Source: Dendrobium chrysotoxum
Lineage: Eukaryota > Streptophyta > Magnoliopsida > Asparagales > Orchidaceae
Length of the DNA stretch: 64,000 bases
NCBI GenBank assembly: GCA_019925795.1
Contig: CM034315.1
Coordinates: 29,766,446 to 29,830,445, forward strand
Direction of reading: 5' to 3'
The notes under the pieces were generated by a model, which saw nothing but the letters and a program-made list of their open reading frames with translations, did no database searches and was not told the DNA's origin. The position numbers were made by a program, and so were the translations under genes. Of this stretch, positions 1 to 9,210 are shown one piece after another. Position 1 is the stretch's first letter. Every line of letters begins with the position of its first letter.

Positions 1-83
1 TTTTAGTCAGATCACCTGATTAGGCCCTAAAGGAGCCTTAGGTCAACCTAGGTTGACTTGGTCAACTATGTTAACCCAGGGTC
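1..83. repeat. Family X non-coding repeat, left fragment
   Basis: This short piece continues at 5001 once element A and its target duplication are removed. It resembles 62250-62650 in the same orientation and 57700-58300 in the opposite orientation. It holds the perfect 16-bp palindrome GTCAACCTAGGTTGAC at 42-57, which recurs exactly at 57889-57904 and 62418-62433. No coding potential is visible. The family class is unknown. Confidence 0.6.
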
Positions 84-88
84 TAGGT
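84..88. repeat. 5-bp target-site duplication of element A (TAGGT)
   Basis: TAGGT directly precedes the TG of the left LTR and is repeated at 4996-5000 directly after the CA of the right LTR. Five bases is the usual duplication length for Ty1/copia integrase. Confidence 0.92.
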
Positions 89-1738
89 TGAAAGATCGAG
101 ATGCGCCAAGAGTTCTAATATTTATGATTTTTCAGATTTCTTACAATAATAACTTAACTAGTCAAATGCGGAAGCTGATGATTTGTTATATAAAGATGGT
201 GATTATTCTCTAATTATCACAATAAAATAATGTTCTCAGATTTTCACCAAGCACGTATAATAGAAAATAAGATGCATGAAAATAAAGTGCGGAAAATAAA
301 ATCAGAAAGAGCACACCAGATTTATAGTGGTTCGGTCAAACTATGACCTACGTCCACTCCCCGGAGCCTCCTCTCCGGGTATTGTACTATCACTATAGTG
401 TCTCTCCTTTAGCCCCCTCAGCTCGGCGGAGAAGCCCTTACAAACTCTCTTCCACCAACCCGGTGAGGCAGAGAACCGTACTCCTTTCACAGGCAGAGAA
501 CCTTGACTTCTTTTCACCCTCCTGGTGAGGCAGAGGACCTGAACTCCTTTTCACCCTCCTGGTGAGGAAGAGGACCTTAAATCACTTTCACCTTCCCCGG
601 TGCGGCAGAGTAGCCGGGTCTTTTGACAACAAAGAGGTCTTCTTCTTCCCAAAGCTTCCCTCAAGACAAACCTTGACTCTTGGAGGAACTCAGGTGCAAG
701 TTCGCCGGAGCAACCAGTGTGAAAACCCCCTCTCACACTCCCTTGAAGCCCACAAGGATCTTCTCCCTCTCTTACAAACTCCACCCTTTCTCTCCCTAGC
801 CCAAAGCTCTCTCTTCAAGCTTTCTTTAGAAGAAAATAACTCAATGAATGCTCAAAAAAGACTCCTACAAAGTCATATGAGAAAGCATAAATAGAGGGCT
901 TAAAAAAACCCTAAAAATCCAATTCAGCCGTCAAAGATCATACAGTACGATCGCAGGATCGTCCAGTACGATGTGCAGAATTTGACCTGTTAGTACTGTA
1001 CGATCTCAGAATCGTACAGTACGATTAGTTCAATCGAAGTGCAGTTCATCTAGGACGAATCCTGGGATGACCAAAATCGTCTCTGATCATCGTACAGTAC
1101 GATCCAGTTCGTACAGTACGATCCAGTTCGTACAGTACTATCCAAATATTAAAATTACGCAGATTCGATTGAATAATCACAGGATTAAATTACGTAATAT
1201 TTTAAACATCGTACAGTACGATTAAGATCGTACAGTACAAATAGAATAAATTTCAAATTCAAATTTCTGCCTAATTTAATGATTGACGGGGTTTCTAATT
1301 ATACCAGATCGTCTAGTACGATGTGGTGTTCGTACTGTACGATTAGTTATATTTCAAAAGAATTTTTTTCTAGAAAAATAAATATTTCAATTAATTTTTG
1401 TAGCACCAGATCGTACAGTACGATGTACAGAAAAATTAAAATATTTAACATTAAATTTTCTCCCATTGTGTGTGTGTGCACGGTCACCAGGCTATCATGC
1501 ACCTTTACAGGACTTGACTCAAGAAGTTAAAATAAATAAAAGAAAATTACATTTTCTTTCATCATAACCTATTCTACCTAGTCTTGAGCCCTGAATCTTC
1601 AAAGACCGATGCCTGTTGTACCTGAAATGTTAGTCAATACAAAGACATGTATACACAACAAATACTAGGAGAAATAAAGAGCCAATCAATAATATTGTTA
1701 TCATCAAAATCATAAACTCGGGAGCCCGAGTTGTAACA
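89..1738 (-). repeat. 3' LTR of element A
   Basis: 1650 bp, TG...CA. Read on the minus strand, U3 (about 1738-900) carries many ATCGTACAGTACGAT-type palindromes, for example at 937-951, 958-972, 990-1004 and 1011-1025; both of these pairs are spaced 21 bp. A TATTTATG box lies at 886-894. The R/U5 region that follows is rich in hairpins (360-379 and 514-602). The motif at about 328-350, 'tatagtggttcggtcaa', is shared with C, D and F. Open frames in this LTR come from repeated DNA and are not genes. Confidence 0.92.
360..602 (-). repeat. Hairpin array in R/U5 of the 3' LTR of A
   Basis: A 7-bp stem CCCGGAG/CTCCGGG (360-366 and 373-379) encloses the loop CCTCCT. Two copies of TCACC-CTCCT-GGTGA lie at 514-528 and 551-565, and a related CACC...GGTG at 589-602. 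On the transcribed strand the loops read AGGAGG or AGGAG. The second LTR carries the same array (3777-3791 and 3814-3828). Confidence 0.8.
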
Positions 1739-1740
1739 AT

Positions 1741-1752
1741 CTCCCCCTTTTT
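1741..1752 (-). promoter_or_regulatory. Polypurine tract of element A
   Basis: On the minus strand this reads AAAAAGGGGGAG, two bases from the LTR edge. It is the expected plus-strand DNA primer. A second, similar A/G tract lies upstream in the sense direction around 1968-1977, as in the other elements of this family. Confidence 0.85.
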
Positions 1753-2204
1753 AATGATGGCAAATATTATTGGTTGAATTTACAAATTTAAAAATATTTT
1801 CTCCTAATCTCCCCCTCACTAAGAGAATTATATTAAAAAATAGGGGTAAGCATTTTTTTTTTTTTGACAAATAAACATTTAGAAACTAAATAACATAAAA
1901 TAAAAAAACTAAATAACAAAAAATTTAAAAAAAACCTAAACCATAAATGCAACCAACCACAATACATTCTCCCCCTTAGACATTATCAAAAAGAAGAGAT
2001 ATAATGCAACATCTAAGTTGAACTACATGCAAAAGAAAAGGTAATGACATATAAGAAACTAAAATATGAAATCATGCTTAAAACATACTAAACATCAAAC
2101 ACACAAAATAGATAAATAAACATACAAAACAAATAAACAAAACACACAAACAAACCTCAACATACTTATACCTGATCAGAATTACCAATCGAATTCTTGA
2201 TGAT
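1753..2204 (-). other. Non-coding spacer between gag and 3' LTR of A
   Basis: A-rich sequence without a supportable ORF. It contains a second PPT-like tract with the 'gacattatcaaaaag' motif near 1978-1992. In full-length relatives pol and ORF3 would lie between gag and this point, so the deletion junction is near 2205. Confidence 0.6.
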
Positions 2205-3263
2205 TTAGCATAAGCTTGTTACCTCATCATCTTGCTCCTGTTCTGATGATTCAGAAGCTAAGTCTGTCCAGGAGATTTTTTGCTTCTTTTCATTTCCCCT
2301 TATTGGAATTGGCTTAGCCTCACTCTTTTTCTTTACAAGATGTTTCTTAAGATTGGGGCATTCATTTTTGAAATGTCTAGGTTTCCTACACCTAAAACAA
2401 ATAATGTTAGAAGCAGGCTTATCATACTTGTCATTTTTACCTCTGCTTCGCTTTTGTTCTCTCTTGTCCTTGTGCTTCAGTAGACTTTTGAATTGGCTTG
2501 TTATTAATGCCATTTTCTCATTCTCATCACTTTCTAAGCCATCTTTATCTACGTCGTTTGCTTTTAGCACTATAACCTTTTCATCACCTGCATCGAAAAG
2601 TCTTTGACTCACACTTTGCTCGTAGGAAATGAGTGAGCCAATTAGATTATCAATAGAATAAGAATTCAAGTCTTTTGATTCACATATAACAGTCACTTTG
2701 GCATCAAATTTATCTGGTAGACAATGTAAAATTTTGTTAACCTTTTCTAGGTTTGAAAGTTCTCTACCTAAAGCAAGCAATGATGTCACAATATGAGTAA
2801 ACCTAGTGTACATGTCTAAGATAGTCTCATAAGGTTTCATGCAAACAAGTTCATAGTCATGCAATAATACATTTAATCTAGATTGTTTGACTTCACTACT
2901 ACCTTCATATGTCATGCATAGTTTATCCCAAACTTCCTTGCCAGTGATATAGGTAGAAATAATTATATAATCTTCAGAAGTTAAAGCACAGAAAAAGCAA
3001 TTCAATGATTTAGCATTCAATTGAGCATAAAATTTTTCTTCTGTACTCCATTCAGTAAAAGGAATATCAGTTTTCACACCATTAACAATACGAGACAGTA
3101 CAGAATATCCAGATTGAATCATATGCAACATCCTAAAATCAATGGATTGTAAAAAAAATACAGACATGCGAATTTTCCAAAAATTAAAAGGAATATTTTC
3201 AAATAGTGGCGGACGAGTTATTGAATAACCTTCTGTAATATTTTTATTTCCAAAGTGAGCCAT
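2205..3263 (-). CDS. gag: Gag polyprotein, N-terminal part (DUF4219/UBN2-like, CCHC knuckle)
   Basis: An uninterrupted 352-residue ORF. The start MAHFGNKN matches the Gag start in the sibling elements (MAxFGN-type). Residues about 15-45 look like DUF4219 (PPLFENIPFNFWKIRM) and about 80-215 like the UBN2 capsid domain (MTYEGSSEVKQSRL, MYTRFTHIVTSL, GRELSN). A CCHC knuckle, CFRCRKPRHFKNEC, spans 289-302; the usual glycine before the histidine is arginine. An acidic tail ends at residue 352, where D and C continue for several hundred residues into a coiled coil and a second knuckle. The protein would assemble particles and bind RNA; whether this short form works is inference. It is the only intact gag frame in the window. 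Confidence 0.88.
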   Translation of the reverse strand: MAHFGNKNITEGYSITRPPLFENIPFNFWKIRMSVFFLQSIDFRMLHMIQSGYSVLSRIVNGVKTDIPFTEWSTEEKFYAQLNAKSLNCFFCALTSEDYIIISTYITGKEVWDKLCMTYEGSSEVKQSRLNVLLHDYELVCMKPYETILDMYTRFTHIVTSLLALGRELSNLEKVNKILHCLPDKFDAKVTVICESKDLNSYSIDNLIGSLISYEQSVSQRLFDAGDEKVIVLKANDVDKDGLESDENEKMALITSQFKSLLKHKDKREQKRSRGKNDKYDKPASNIICFRCRKPRHFKNECPNLKKHLVKKKSEAKPIPIRGNEKKQKISWTDLASESSEQEQDDEVTSLC

Positions 3264-3307
3264 TAATCATTTCCCTCTAGGTTTTCTAAAACACTATTTT
3301 GAGTACC

Positions 3308-3351
3308 GCTCTGATACCACTTGAAAGTCAAGTGTATGCTTTGATATCACT
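3308..3351 (-). promoter_or_regulatory. Primer-binding site of A with a 30-bp tandem duplication
   Basis: On the minus strand TGGTATCAGAGC, the usual plant copia site for initiator tRNA-Met, lies at 3309-3320. Beside the LTR a second, altered copy (GTGATATCAAAG) occupies 3339-3350. The motif 'tgataYcacttgaaag' thus occurs twice, 30 bp apart (3312 and 3342), as if the PBS/LTR edge had been duplicated. Confidence 0.75.
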
Positions 3352-4995
3352 TGAAAGATCGAGATGCCCCAAGAGTTCTAATATTTATGATTTTTCAGAT
3401 TTCTTATAATAATAACTTAACTAGTTAAATGCGGAAGCTGATGATTTGTTATATAAAGATGGTGATTATTCTCTAATTATCACAATAAAATAATGTTCTC
3501 AGATTTTCACCAAGCAATTATAATAGAAAATAAGATGCATGAAAATAAAGTGCGGAAAATAAAATCAGAAAGAGCACACCAAATTTATAGTGGTTCGGTC
3601 AGACTATGACCTACATCCACTCCCCGGAGCCTCCTCTCCGGGTATTGCACTATCACTATAGTGTCTCTCCTTTAGCCCCCTCAGCTAGGCGGAGAAGCCC
3701 TTACAAACTCTCTTCCACCAACCCGGTGCGACAAAGAACCGTACTCCTTTCACAGGCAGAGAACCTTGACTTCTTTTCACCCTCCTGGTGAGGTAGAGGA
3801 CCTGAACTCCTTTTCACCCTCCTGGTGAGGAAGAGGACCTTAAATCACTTTCACCTTCCCCGGTGCGGCGGAGTAGCCGGGTCGTTTAACACCAAAGAGG
3901 TCTTCTTCTTCCCAAAGCTTCACTCAAGACAAACCTTGACTCTTGGAGGAACTCAGGTGCAAGTTCGCCGGAGCAACCGTGTGAAAACCCCCTCTCACAC
4001 TCCCTTGAAGCCCACAAGGATCTTCTCCCTCTCTTACAAACTCCACCATTTCTCTCCCTAGCCTAAAGCTCTCTCTTCAAGCTTTCTTTAGAAGAAAATA
4101 CCTCAATGAATGCTCAAAAAAGACTCCTACAAAGTCTTATGAGAAAGCATAAATAGAGGGCTTCAAAAAACCCTAAAAATCCAATTCAGCCGTCAAAGAT
4201 CGTACAGTACGATCGCAGGATCGTCCAGTACGATGTGCAGAATTTGACCTGTTAGTACTGTACGATCTCAGAATCGTACAGTACGATTAGTTCAATCGAA
4301 GTGCAGTTCGTCCAGGACGAATCCTGGGATGACCAAAATCATCTCTGATCATCGTACAGTACAGTACGATCCAAATATTAAAATTACGCAGATTCGATTG
4401 AATAATCATAGGATTAAATTAGGCAATATTTTAAACATCGTACATTACGATTAAGATCGTACAGTACGATTAAGATCGTACAGTACGAATAGAATAATTT
4501 TCAAATTCAAATTTTTGCCTAATTTAATGATTGACGGGGTTTCTAATTATACCAGATCGTCCAGTACGATGTGGTGTTCGTATTGTACGATTAGTTATAT
4601 TTCAAAAGAATTTTTTTCCAGAAAAATAAATATTTTAATTAATTTTTGCAACACCAGATCGTACAATACGATCCAGATCGTACAGTACGATGTACAGAAA
4701 AATTAAAATATTTAACATTAAATTTTCTCCCATTGTGTGTGTGTGCACGGTCACCAGGCTATCATACACCTTTACAGGACTTGACTCAAGAAGTTAAAAT
4801 AAATGAAAGAAAATTTCATCATAACCTATTTTACCTAGTCTTGAGCCCTGAATCTTCAAAGATCGATGCCTGTTGTACCTGAAATGTTAGTCAACACAAA
4901 GACATGTATACACAACAAATACTAGGAGAAATAAAGAGCCAATCAATAATATTGTTATCATCAAAATCATAAACTCGGGAGCCCGAGTTGTAACA
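3352..4995 (-). repeat. 5' LTR of element A
   Basis: 1644 bp, TG...CA, matching the 89-1738 LTR. The TATA-like box is at 4148-4156 (minus strand TATTTATG) and the palindrome-rich U3 runs from about 4197 to 4700. Relative to its partner it lacks palindrome units near 4350-4372 and has extra units near 4438-4487 and 4655-4692. Confidence 0.92.
3606..3865 (-). repeat. Hairpin array in R/U5 of the 5' LTR of A
   Basis: TCACC-CTCCT-GGTGA occurs at 3777-3791 and 3814-3828, preceded by the CCCGGAG/CTCCGGG hairpin around 3622-3642. It lies 320-530 bp downstream of the TATA box in the sense direction, so it should be part of the genomic RNA leader. Confidence 0.78.
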
Positions 4996-5000
4996 TAGGT

Positions 5001-5864
5001 CTGGGTCCATCATGTTTGGTTTGACATTTGAAACTATCTAGAAGTGGTTGCATTCAATTTAGAGATCATTTGGTCCAAAGTAACTGTTCACACCGCTAAG
5101 GGGTATTTAAGTCATTTTGTCCCCTAGTCAATTGGGGGTAAAAAATGTGTCTACCAAGACGTAGATTATTGCTTAATATCTTAGGATTAAAGGTCTAGAT
5201 GTGATCAGAGGGTTTGGAGAAGGTTCCAAGGTCAGGATCCACTAGGTGGCAGGTCCAGTGGCATAGATCATAAATTTTTGAAGGTTTTACAACCTCTAGA
5301 TTTTAATCTAATTTCTAGGGTTAGAGGTCTCAAAATGAGCTCAAATTTGGAGGGTTGCCTTTAGAGACATTTCCTATAAATATTCGATTGATAGACTCTG
5401 AGTTACAGGTCATTGACTGGGGTTTGAAGTGTTTGACAATTCATTAGAAAAAGCTTTCAGGACATGAGTCCTTAGCCTTAAAATTTAGTATAAAAATTTG
5501 GACATAATCTGGATTTTGGATTTAAATGCCAGAATTTGAGTTATCCAAATCATTTATGATCATTTAAATGATCATAAATGATTAGGTAGGATCAAGGTTC
5601 GATTGGAGGCTAGATCAGAGTTTAAATTAGAATGGAGGTCTGGATTTGATTTGAAGCTTGAATTGGTTTAAAATCTGGGTTGATCCTAGAGTCTGGAATG
5701 ATTCTAGAGTTTAGGAAAATCCTAGGGATCTAAATGGATCCTAGGGTCTGGGATATAAGTTGATCTAAGATCAGAATTGATCTTAGGTCCTTGATTAACA
5801 TAGAGTTTGGGTTCGGTCCTAATGACCTCATACCAAAATGAGGTCAACAAACCCCCTCAAGGTT
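5001..5864. repeat. Family X non-coding repeat, right fragment
   Basis: Continuation of 1-83 across element A. It has scattered similarity to 62300-63300 in the same orientation ('gggtccaWcWcat' near the start, 'gaRgcttccaagg'-like text, and repeated AATGATCATAAATGATTA-like tracts near 5545-5585). No coding potential. It ends where recognisable ORF3 sequence of element B begins, so the junction near 5860 is a truncation or recombination point. Confidence 0.5.
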
Positions 5865-6840
5865 ATCAATGAAAATGTTCTAAACTCTAAAGTACTTGAT
5901 CTATTTTTTAGAATAACTCTTAACTTCCTACCTACACGATCCTTTCTATTAGATTCTTAACTCTTAGTTGAATTATTCACTAACCTTCGCATTAATAATG
6001 CTTTTACTATCTTATAATCATATGTTAATCAAAGGCCTGTAGAGATTACCTATCAAGATTTTCATGAATCTCTTTATCTTTCTACCACTGGAGATAAGAT
6101 CCATATCTTGGCTTCAGATCCTTATTTTTAATTGGGCTTCTGCTAATAACATTCTTAGGGAAACTAATGCCAACTACTATATAGCCTAGGTTAATACCTT
6201 AGTTAAGGATACTCGAACCATCTAGCACATAATTCATAATTCCATTACTCCTAAAGCTGTGGATCGGACTCATATTAGACATGTTCTTTCACTTACTACC
6301 TACTACATCATGGCTAACTTGGACGTTAATGCATTTGATCTTATCATTCACTATACTGAACATCTAACCTTCATTAGAGATCCTAGCCACAAAAGAAAGC
6401 CTAACCTAGCCTTAAGACATCTCATTGCTTTTGTCCTTGAATCAAAATACAATCTTCAATTTCCAGCTCCACCTGATCACCTCCTTATATTATATTCAAA
6501 TAGCTCCTTCCACACCCTATATAGTACTCATCGTCACAATGTGTGCGAGGAGCCTATAGAGGAGGAGGAAGAACCTATTCCTGCACCTGTCCCTATCCAC
6601 CAGGAATGTCAAATTGATTAGCTAGTTTAGCAGTTTCATCAGTGGGAGGCTCATTTTGACTCTTACATAGCCGAGCAACAGCAACATCATGATCGAGGCT
6701 TAGCACACCTTAATGCCTACGTAGCATAGCACCAACAATAATATAAGTTGGCTTGGTTTAGAGATTAGTTCACCTTATTTAACTACTAATTTTAGCCACC
6801 ACCATCATCTCCTCCTGATCAGGGTCCTTATGGGTTCTAG
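5865..6840 (+). pseudogene. Envelope-like ORF3 remnant of element B
   Basis: A degraded homologue of the intact ORF3 at 37831-38970. The best open segment, 6259-6621, carries the conserved central block (YYIMANLDVNAFDLI; NLALRHLIAFVLESKYNLQF) and the acidic stretch EEPIEEEEE. Beyond it, the QWEAHFDSY motif and the proline-rich tail with DQGP can be followed in frame through stop codons to about 6840. Upstream similarity fades at about 5865 and the start codon region is lost. The function of this ORF is unknown; in Sireviruses it sits between pol and the 3' LTR, as here. No pol or gag of B remains to the left. Confidence 0.75.
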
Positions 6841-7077
6841 TCTTTTTTTTGTTTATATTACTATCTTTTTTGTGATGTATTTACTTTTCTCTATTTAGTA
6901 CTTTCTTTTTCATCCTTTTTGTGATGTCAAAAGGGGGAGTAGTGTGTTGTTCACATCTTATGTTTTAGTGAAATTTACTTTGTTCTATTTTTTCTCATGA
7001 CTCAAATTTCCTTAAAAAAAACTTTCATTTTCAATATTTTAAACAACAATATTTGACATCATCAAAAAGGAGGAGAT
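6841..7077 (+). promoter_or_regulatory. Spacer with two polypurine tracts, element B
   Basis: GATGTCAAAAGGGGGAGT at about 6923-6940 and CATCATCAAAAAGGAGGAGA at about 7057-7076 are two PPT-like tracts; the second abuts the LTR. The same doublet lies next to the 3' LTR in A, C and D. The rest is T-rich and non-coding. Confidence 0.7.
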
Positions 7078-7481
7078 TATTATAAATCTTGGCGCAAGTA
7101 CTGTAATTTTATGATAACAAATATTATTGTTTCCTTATCACTATTATTCTTGCAAATCTTATTTTCCTACTCACTATCATTTTAGGTCCACAAGTTCATT
7201 GGCAATGTCAATCAGCTCAAGATTGGGTAGACTAGGATTGAGTTTGCCTATAATTTCAATTTCAAGTACTTTTTTCTTTCTTAAGTCAAATCATGTATAT
7301 GGTGGACACTAAGCTGAGTAACCTTGCATACATATACACTCAAGGGAGTGAGTTTGTGAGTTAGCATAATTTTAGATTTTGAACTCATCATATAATATGA
7401 TTTATATCATACTGGATGATTTGATAAAAAATAGAAAATCCTAATTAAGGGATCCCTTTTAATTAAGAGTGATTAAACTAA
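7078..7481 (+). repeat. 3' LTR of element B, first part (U3)
   Basis: The start TATTATAAATC is a decayed form of the TGTTGCAAATC start of LTR F. The LTR resumes at 26509 after the LINE and its duplicated target. Together the parts are about 1736 bp, close to the 1724 bp of LTR F. Terminal TG has been lost to mutation, in line with an old copy. Confidence 0.8.
7465..7481. repeat. LINE target-site duplication, left copy
   Basis: AAGAGTGATTAAACTAA is repeated at 26492-26508 with one mismatch (G/A). A long, variable-length duplication beside an A-run is the mark of target-primed reverse transcription. Confidence 0.85.
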
Positions 7482-7529
7482 ATCATCAACCTCAATAGAT
7501 CTTACTCTAGTTGGCACTTTTGGCTGCTT

Positions 7530-7534
7530 CTAGT
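7530..7534. repeat. Target-site duplication of element C (CTAGT)
   Basis: CTAGT precedes the left LTR and is repeated at 18924-18928 after the right LTR. Confidence 0.92.
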
Positions 7535-7974
7535 TGAAAGTCTGAATAGGTTATTAGACCTATTGCTTACATCCCTAGGCTAACTAAGAGGGGGTTGAAT
7601 TGGTCCTTTTAAAAATTTCTCTTGGAATTTTGGAACATTCTTATTTAAAAAACTAATGCAAATTATACAGTACGATTTACCTTCGTAAAGTATGAATAGA
7701 GTGATTTTTAATGCTTTCTTCAGTCTCAGTAATTCAACCACAGAAAAGTAAAATGCATAAAAGTAATAGTACAGAAAAGTAAAAAGTAAGAATAAAAAAC
7801 ACCAGAATTTATAGTGGTTCGGTCAAACACGACCTACATTCACTCCTTAGAGACTCCTTCTCTAGGTATTGCACTAAACTCAAGTGACTATCCCTTTGCC
7901 CCCATAGCAAGGCGGAGAAGCCTTTACAAACTCTCTTCCACCAACCCGGTGCGGCAGAGAACCGTCATCCTTTT

Positions 7975-8144
7975 TCACTCTCCAAGTGACCGCAGAGAAT
8001 CGATGTCCTTTTTCACTCTCCAAGTGACGACAGAGAATCGATCGTCATTTTTCACCCTCCTAGTGATTTCAGAGAACTAAACGTCCTTTTTCACCCTCCT
8101 TGTGATGGCAGAGAACCAAGCATCCTTTTTCACCCTCCTGGTGA
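7975..8144 (-). repeat. Five-unit ~39-bp hairpin array, 3' LTR of C
   Basis: Hairpins start at 7975, 8013, 8052, 8091 and 8130 (spacing 38, 39, 39, 39). The first two have stem TCACT/AGTGA and loop CTCCA, the last has TCACC/GGTGA and loop CTCCT, and the third and fourth carry one imperfect pair. Each is followed by 'gcagagaacc' or a variant. The transcribed-strand loops are UGGAG or AGGAG. Confidence 0.85.
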
Positions 8145-8476
8145 TGGCAGAGAACCGGACCTTCTTCAAAGATCTTCTCTCAAGAGTCTTTAAGGAGATA
8201 GGGTGACTTGAAGTACAAATAATGAAATCCTTACTATTAGATAACCTTGTGAATCCCCTCATAATTTTCACTCCAAGGATCTCACACAACTCACTCTCAA
8301 ACACTCTCCCTTTTCACTCTCCTTTCCACTCTAAAGAAGAAATTCGTAGAAGCATCTCCCTACAAGTCAGCTTAAAGATCCTTAAGTACTAAGGATAAGA
8401 GAAACTATCCAAAAACTGAATTTTCAAGTTTCATGCATCCCGATCATCCGATACGATCGATCTTCGTTCTGTATGA

Positions 8477-8794
8477 ATAGTTTAAGTTACTGAATAATTC
8501 ATCCCATACGATCCAGTACGAACGAAAACTGAGCCGTTCGTACCTCAAAAACTTCTGTACGAATGACATTTAGTACTGTACAAATAGTTCAAAAAATAAA
8601 TGATTTGTCCCGTACGATCCAGTACGAACCAAAATCGAGCCGTTCATAGCTCAAAAACTTCTATACGATTTATATTTTGTACTATATGAATAGTTCAAAA
8701 ATAAATGATTTATCCCGTACGATGCAGCATGAACCAACTTCAGAGCCGTTCGTACAACAAAAACTTCTATACGAACCATATTTTGTACTGTACG
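8477..8794 (-). repeat. U3 tandem repeat, three units of 105-107 bp
   Basis: Units at 8477-8583, 8584-8689 and 8690-8794 each begin ATAGTT and contain a 'tcccgtacgatccagtacgaac'-like palindrome block and 'tcaaaaacttctRtacga'. The other LTR of this element has four units (18101-18525). Confidence 0.9.
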
Positions 8795-9198
8795 AACTGA
8801 ACTTAGAAAAATTTCAAGACATATAGGTTCGTTGTGGAGGACATATAATACAGATCATCCCATACGATACCATATCATACTGTATGATCAGTTTTAAAAT
8901 TTAAGTTTTTACTCCCCCATTGTGTGTGCATGCACAGTTATCCAACTTACAATCACACTCTCTCAGACTTAAGAAAAATAAGAAATACAGACTTCACTTT
9001 CAGTAAACATTAACAAATGAATTTGAAGTCTTCAGCAATCTGGAGTGTGAGTATCCTGAAAAAACATATTATCACGCACAAAAAGAAACATCAATATATG
9101 TTAGGAGAAGAATAAAATAAATATAAGCTTTTGTAATCATCAAAACAATTTATATCAAAATTTTCTTGAAGGAACGAATTTACACAAATTATAACAAT

Positions 9199-9210
9199 CT
9201 CCCCCTTTTT
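9199..9210 (-). promoter_or_regulatory. Polypurine tract of element C
   Basis: Minus strand AAAAAGGGGGAG two bases from the LTR, preceded in the sense direction by GCCATCATC. A second PPT-like tract (AAAAGGTGGAGT with the upstream TTGT repeats) lies at about 9580-9610. Confidence 0.85.

Larger units (their letters stand above)
89..4995 (-). mobile_element. Element A: gag-only, non-autonomous Sirevirus-like copia retrotransposon
   Basis: Two LTRs in the same orientation (89-1738 and 3352-4995) begin TGAAAGATCGAG and end GTTGTAACA on the plus strand and are bounded by identical TAGGT duplications. The sense strand is minus: the primer-binding region lies at 3311-3351, gag at 2205-3263 and the polypurine tract at 1741-1752. 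The 1.6-kb internal part has no protease, integrase, RT or ORF3, so the copy needs enzymes supplied in trans. The LTRs are closely similar, with scattered substitutions and a few indels of palindrome units, which suggests a fairly recent insertion. A gag-only derivative made by an internal deletion is the simplest reading. Confidence 0.93.
7535..9196 (-). repeat. 3' LTR of element C
   Basis: 1662 bp, TGAAAG...TAACA. It matches 17156-18923 but has one fewer copy of a ~106-bp U3 repeat. It carries the 'tatagtggttcggtcaaa' motif at about 7811, five leader hairpins (7975-8144) and U3 repeats at 8477-8794. Confidence 0.92.

Noticed and set aside
343..894. Open frames of 60-110 codons in LTR A, repeated at 3606-4061
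   Set aside because: They read through the repeated hairpin units and do not keep a frame in C, D or F; LTR shadow, not a gene.
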